From Desertimonas flava (lineage in GTDB: Bacteria > Actinomycetota > Acidimicrobiia > Acidimicrobiales > Ilumatobacteraceae): a DNA stretch of 64,000 nt. This document shows positions 60,546 to 64,000 of the stretch, one piece after another; the stretch's first letter is position 1; each line of letters opens with the position of its first letter. The notes under the pieces were generated by a model. That model was not told the DNA's origin. It searched no databases and saw nothing but the letters and a program-made list of their open reading frames with translations. Where the stretch lies: positions 54,329 through 118,328 of the forward strand of contig NZ_QKYK01000016.1 of the NCBI RefSeq assembly GCF_003426815.1, in the 5' to 3' direction. The position numbers and the translations under genes are program-made.

Positions 60546-61802
60546 TCAGCGCCGGCGGGTGTCGGGGTCGACGACGTCGCGGCCGGCGACGGTTCCGCCG
60601 GTGATCGTCACGTTTCCCCCGATGGCGACGGGACCCGACCCGGTCACGGTGATGACGGGCGCCGTGGTCGTCGGTTGGGGCGGATCGTCAGCTGCCGCGA
60701 ACGAGAACAAGGGCACCGCCGGGTCGCGGACGAACAGGACCGGGGTCGCCCACTCGTCGGAGGATCCGTCGGCGTAGATCGCCTTGCGGGCCTCGCTGAC
60801 CGAAACGTCGATCGGTTCTCGGCGGTCGATGAGCCCGGCGTAGAGCTCACCGGCGAACGTGATCGCCGCCCGGTCGGAGATGGCGCGCTGCATCCCGACC
60901 ACCGCCGGGAGCCCGAGCGACATCAGTGTGGCCGCCACGCCGGCCTGGGGATCCTCTGGTGTGGACCGTCCGCTCTTGCACGAGTTCAACACGACCAGGC
61001 CGAGGCTCGGAGACGCGTCGGCGACGATGTTGGCGAGCAGGACCTCGTCGACGGCCACGGCGCCGCCGTCATCGTCGGTCAGGTAGATCACACCACCACC
61101 GGCGGTGAGGTCGCTGTGGCCGACGAAGTGGAGCACGTGGACGACCCCGGCACCGAGCGCCCGGCGCAGCTGCGCAGGCGTCGCCGCGTCGAGCCAGTCG
61201 AGTTGCAGCCGGCCGCTCTCGCGCATCGTCGCCGTCGCCGTCTCGACATCGGCGCGTTCCGCCGCGACGTCGAGCGGGGCGAGACCGGCCGGGCTGGAGA
61301 CGACACCGAGCACCCTCAGCGCACCGTCGACCGTCACCGGCTCGACCGGACGGTCGTTCTCGATCACGCGGACCACCGGGGTGCGCCGCTGGCTGGCCAG
61401 GAAGAGCGGGCGTACGTAGAGGAATTCCCACGGCATGTCGAGCAGAGCGGGTGCCCGGCCCAGTGACAGGCTCAGGCGCAGCCCGCGGTCGCGATGCTCT
61501 TCGACCCGATCGAGGGCCCGATCGAAGAGGGCGCCCACGTCGCCGGTGAACAAGGCGTCAGCGAGACGCCGGCCGATGTCCTCGGCCCGCTGCGGCTCGT
61601 GGTGGGCCCCTGGGGGCGGCCCGGCGTTGCGCGACCCGCCGGCCCGGACGCCATCGAGGGCGAGCTCGTCCGGAGCCAGCGGCTGGACGAACTGCCCGGT
61701 CGCGTGCCTGCCGGTCGCCAGGTCGATGGCCGTCACCTGCACGCTGTCGCCGCCAGGCTCCGCCGTGAACGTGAGCCGGATGTCGTCGTAGGTGTACGTC
61801 AT
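60546..61802 (-). CDS. CHAT-domain protease
   Basis: 418 residues. The CHAT peptidase has catalytic H229 (VLHFVGHSDL) and C275 (VLNSCKSGRS), with the typical PWEFLY segment and the GLPAVVGMQRAISD strand. At the C-terminus, after a linker, residues 389-411 (SGPVAIGGNV...) repeat the tag found near the start of the STAND NTPase. CHAT proteases are caspase relatives used as effectors in bacterial death systems. First gene of the minus-strand set, 94 bases above the secreted-protein start. ATG 61802 is divergent from dpgA. Confidence 0.88.
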   Translation of the reverse strand: MTYTYDDIRLTFTAEPGGDSVQVTAIDLATGRHATGQFVQPLAPDELALDGVRAGGSRNAGPPPGAHHEPQRAEDIGRRLADALFTGDVGALFDRALDRVEEHRDRGLRLSLSLGRAPALLDMPWEFLYVRPLFLASQRRTPVVRVIENDRPVEPVTVDGALRVLGVVSSPAGLAPLDVAAERADVETATATMRESGRLQLDWLDAATPAQLRRALGAGVVHVLHFVGHSDLTAGGGVIYLTDDDGGAVAVDEVLLANIVADASPSLGLVVLNSCKSGRSTPEDPQAGVAATLMSLGLPAVVGMQRAISDRAAITFAGELYAGLIDRREPIDVSVSEARKAIYADGSSDEWATPVLFVRDPAVPLFSFAAADDPPQPTTTAPVITVTGSGPVAIGGNVTITGGTVAGRDVVDPDTRRR

Positions 61803-62022
61803 GTCATCGGGTTCTGCCCGGTGCGACGACCCCGTGCCGGCAACCGGGCGACGGCACCACGCGAACGTAGCTGTCCCCCACTCGGAGCGACACCGAAATC
61901 GAGTACGACGCTCGCAGTCGCCTTGCAAGTTCCCCACAAGTCGGCGTCAAGCGAGGCGGCGGATCGTGTGCAGCGGTGGGACGAGCGAGGTCGGGCCTCG
62001 CACTCGATCAGGAGAACTCAAC

Positions 62023-63189
62023 GTGAACACAACGATTCAAGCTCGCCGCGCCAGCCACTCGACCGGACTGCAGCGCACGCCTCGCCCGCCGCACCGGCAG
62101 CGGACGGTGTCGATCGCGTCCGTCGGAAGCGCCTTCCCGGAGACGTCCTACACGCAGGAGGAGGTCGGGGAGCTCCTCGGCCTCGAGAACCGGGTCGTGA
62201 AGAAGCTCCTCCGAGCACCGCACATCCAGAAGCGGCACCTCTACCTCCCAGAGCGCGACCCGCTCACCGGGCGCGCCCGCAAGGAGTCCCAACCCGACCT
62301 GCATCGCAAGTTCCACGACGGTGCGCTCGACATCGGAGCACGCGCCATCCACAACGCACTCGACGCGGCCGGCCTCACTGTCGCCGACGTCGACTACCTG
62401 ATGTGCGTCACCTCGAGCGGCTTCATGGTCCCCGGCCTCAGCGCCCTCTTCGTCCGCGAGCTCGGCTTCCATCCGGGGGTCCAGCGCGCCGACATCGTCG
62501 GGATGGGCTGCAACGCCGGGCTCAACGGTATGAACCCCGTGGTCCAGTGGGTCCGCAACCACCCTGGTCACGTCGGCCTCATGGTGTGCTGCGAGATCAA
62601 CTCGGCGAACTACGTCGTCGACGACACGGTCCGCACGGGCATCGTCAACAGCCTCTTCGGCGACGGTGCCGCGGCGGTCGTGCTGAACAGCCGCTCCGTG
62701 TACGCCGGCGGCGTGCGCCCGTCCCGCTCGACGCCGGCTGTCGTCGACTTCGAGAGCTTCTGCATCCCCGACCAGTGGGCGGCGATGCGGTTCGACTGGG
62801 ACGAGGCCGCCAACGGGTGGAGCTTCTTCCTCGACCGCGACATCCCCTACGTCGTGGGTTTCAACATCCGCGAGCCCCTCGAGCGGCTCCTCGTGCGCAA
62901 CGGCCTCGATCTGTCGGCGATCAAGCACTGGGTCATCCACACCGGCGGTGGTGCCGTGATCGAGTCCGTCAAGCTCAGCCTCGGCCTCGACGAACACGAC
63001 GTGCGCCACACGCGGTCCGTGCTGCGTGAGTACGGGAACATCTCGAGCGGCAGCTTCCTGGTCAGCCTCGAGCGCCTCCTCGCCGAGGGCAGCGTCGAGA
63101 CGGGCGACCGGGGAGTCATGATCACCATGGGCCCCGGTACACAGATCGAGACCGCCCTGCTCAAGTTCGGGGAGGTCGAGCCGTGGTGA
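62023..63189 (+). CDS. dpgA: Type III polyketide synthase, DpgA-like
   Basis: 388 residues. The catalytic Cys lies in GMGCNAGLN, His in VIHTGGGAVI and Asn in YGNISSG, with SLFGDGAAAVVLN, as in chalcone-synthase-fold enzymes. The pattern matches 3,5-dihydroxyphenylacetyl-CoA synthase DpgA, which condenses four malonyl-CoA; the following DpgB-like gene supports this. GTG 62023 has AGGAG 8 bases upstream. The promoter lies in the 220-base gap shared with the CHAT gene. Confidence 0.85.
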   Translation: MNTTIQARRASHSTGLQRTPRPPHRQRTVSIASVGSAFPETSYTQEEVGELLGLENRVVKKLLRAPHIQKRHLYLPERDPLTGRARKESQPDLHRKFHDGALDIGARAIHNALDAAGLTVADVDYLMCVTSSGFMVPGLSALFVRELGFHPGVQRADIVGMGCNAGLNGMNPVVQWVRNHPGHVGLMVCCEINSANYVVDDTVRTGIVNSLFGDGAAAVVLNSRSVYAGGVRPSRSTPAVVDFESFCIPDQWAAMRFDWDEAANGWSFFLDRDIPYVVGFNIREPLERLLVRNGLDLSAIKHWVIHTGGGAVIESVKLSLGLDEHDVRHTRSVLREYGNISSGSFLVSLERLLAEGSVETGDRGVMITMGPGTQIETALLKFGEVEPW

Positions 63190-63890
63190 CCACCATCGAC
63201 ACCTCCCGCGACGAGCGGGTGCTGCGAGTGCTGATCGCCGAGACGGTCATCGACCTCGACGTCGTCAACGCCCTCGCCTCGGTCCTCGACGATGTCGAGG
63301 CCGGCGGGATCGACAACCTCGTCGTCGAGTTCCGCAACGACCGGGACGCGGCGACGGGTGACTTCCCGTCGTGGACCCTTGCTGCCGGGCGCGACGACAT
63401 CCGGTTCTTCGCCCGCTGGGACGAGCTCCTGTCACGGGTCTCCCGGCTCGAGGCCAAGACGTTCACCCTCTACAGCGGCACGGTCGGCCCGGCCGCCGTC
63501 CACTTCGGCTTCGTCACCGACCTGCGGCTGGCGACGCCCGGCGCGCAGCTCGTCGTGAGCAGCCTCGCCGACGGGGGCTTCCCCGGAACGAGCGCCTACT
63601 GGCTGGCGAAGTTCGTCGGTCTCGGCACCGCCCGCACGATGCTCATGCTCGGTGCGACGCTGCCCGCAGCGCGGGCAAACGAGGTCGGACTCGTCGACCT
63701 CGTCGCCGACACCGTCGACACCGTGATCGGTCACGCGCTCGACGCAACCCGGTCGGTGGCGCCCGAAGCGGCGTACTTCACCCGCCGGATCCTCGACGAC
63801 TGCTACCTGCTCGAGTCACCGGCCGCGGTCGAGCAGGTCAAGGCAGCCCGTTTCAAACTCGGAATGTCGGCCCTCAGGAGCGCATCATGA
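63183..63890 (+). CDS. dpgB: Enoyl-CoA hydratase-like protein, DpgB-like
   Basis: 235 residues. Crotonase fold: LVVEFRNDRDAATGDFPSWT, LYSGTVGPAAVHFGFVTDLR over the oxyanion region, and LMLGATLPAARANEVGLVDLV. In glycopeptide clusters DpgB enhances DpgA and helps aromatise the product. The start is GTG 63183 or 63186, overlapping the dpgA stop; the stop overlaps the next ATG by 4 bases. Confidence 0.78.
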   Translation: MVTTIDTSRDERVLRVLIAETVIDLDVVNALASVLDDVEAGGIDNLVVEFRNDRDAATGDFPSWTLAAGRDDIRFFARWDELLSRVSRLEAKTFTLYSGTVGPAAVHFGFVTDLRLATPGAQLVVSSLADGGFPGTSAYWLAKFVGLGTARTMLMLGATLPAARANEVGLVDLVADTVDTVIGHALDATRSVAPEAAYFTRRILDDCYLLESPAAVEQVKAARFKLGMSALRSAS

Positions 63891-64000
63891 CCGCCACCGC
63901 CATCGCCCCCGCCCCGGCACCCCTCGGCCCGGCAGCCCCCGGCCCGGCAGCCCCCGGCCCGGCAGCCCCCGGCCCGGCACCCACCGGCCCGGCAACCCCC
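63887..64000 (+). CDS. Start of a third gene with Pro-Ala-Gly repeat head (truncated by window)
   Basis: 38 codons are visible. ATG 63887 has AGGAG at 63876-63880 and overlaps the DpgB-like stop (ATGA). The encoded sequence is nearly all Pro, Ala and Gly (GPAAP repeated), from five 15-bp units. By operon logic it may be a DpgC- or DpgD-like enzyme, but no domain is in view. Confidence 0.6.
   Translation, partial: MTATAIAPAPAPLGPAAPGPAAPGPAAPGPAPTGPATP
63926..64000. repeat. Five 15-bp tandem repeats
   Basis: GGCCCGGCAGCCCCC occurs at 63926, 63941 and 63956, with variants at 63971 and 63986. The period keeps the frame and encodes a GPAAP linker. The array reaches the window end and may continue. 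Confidence 0.85.

Overview
The window is very GC-rich and fully protein-coding in style, with many GTG starts, 4-base ATGA/GTGA gene overlaps and several promoters that look leaderless. A WhiB-type iron-sulfur regulator, a mycothiol-dependent isomerase-family protein, several luciferase-like (F420/FMN) oxidoreductases, the menaquinone genes menA and menE, and SARP/AfsR-type regulation all point to an actinobacterium. A lineage such as the Acidimicrobiia is possible, but that is inference because no rRNA is present. No insertion sequence, prophage, CRISPR array or origin was seen.

Layout. 0-2.7 kb: end of an AfsR-like regulator. 2.8-6 kb: hemerythrin-like protein, divergent menA/menE, WhiB. 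6-12.7 kb: LLM oxidoreductase, SDR, a phoH-ybeY-corC operon, a phosphatase and a secreted protein. 12.7-16.8 kb: UvrD-like helicase with an extra N-terminal region, two acetyltransferases, tRNA-Cys(GCA). 17-24.6 kb: divergent GDPD/LLM pair, an ArsR-SRPBCC-LLM operon whose last gene carries an apparent one-base frameshift, a MarR/EamA divergent pair, an orphan winged-helix regulator and two small enzymes. 24.7-27 kb: phosphotransferase, DksA-like protein, PfkB kinase. 27-31.2 kb: a DisA_N-like protein and a siderophore-type ABC importer with two related TAGGTnnACCTAATA sites. 31.3-39 kb: LysM lipoprotein, two-component system with a DUF4097-like membrane protein, and a MacB/FtsX-type ABC exporter. 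39-43.4 kb: repeat patch, then an amino-sugar operon (SIS isomerase, ROK kinase, NagA) with a divergent DeoR regulator. 43.4-50.6 kb: HTH-Clp_N protein with twin palindromic operators, cupin, GAF-type regulator, SDR, LLM enzyme, secreted beta-helix protein, nucleoside deaminase.

50.8-61.8 kb is the most unusual region. It holds a caspase-like protease followed by an LCAT-type lipase on the plus strand. Facing them on the minus strand, in order of transcription, are a CHAT protease, a secreted protein, a STAND NTPase-WD40 protein and a VanY-type peptidoglycan peptidase. The tail of the CHAT protease and the head of the STAND NTPase share a 23-residue glycine-rich segment (17 identical positions), which looks like a pairing tag. 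I read this as a candidate NTPase-controlled conflict or programmed-death system with protease, lipase and cell-wall effectors. This is inference from domain content and gene coupling.

62-64 kb starts a DpgA/DpgB-like pair (type III polyketide synthase and enoyl-CoA hydratase-like protein), suggesting a dihydroxyphenylacetyl-CoA type pathway. A third gene with a proline-alanine-glycine repeat head is cut by the window end.
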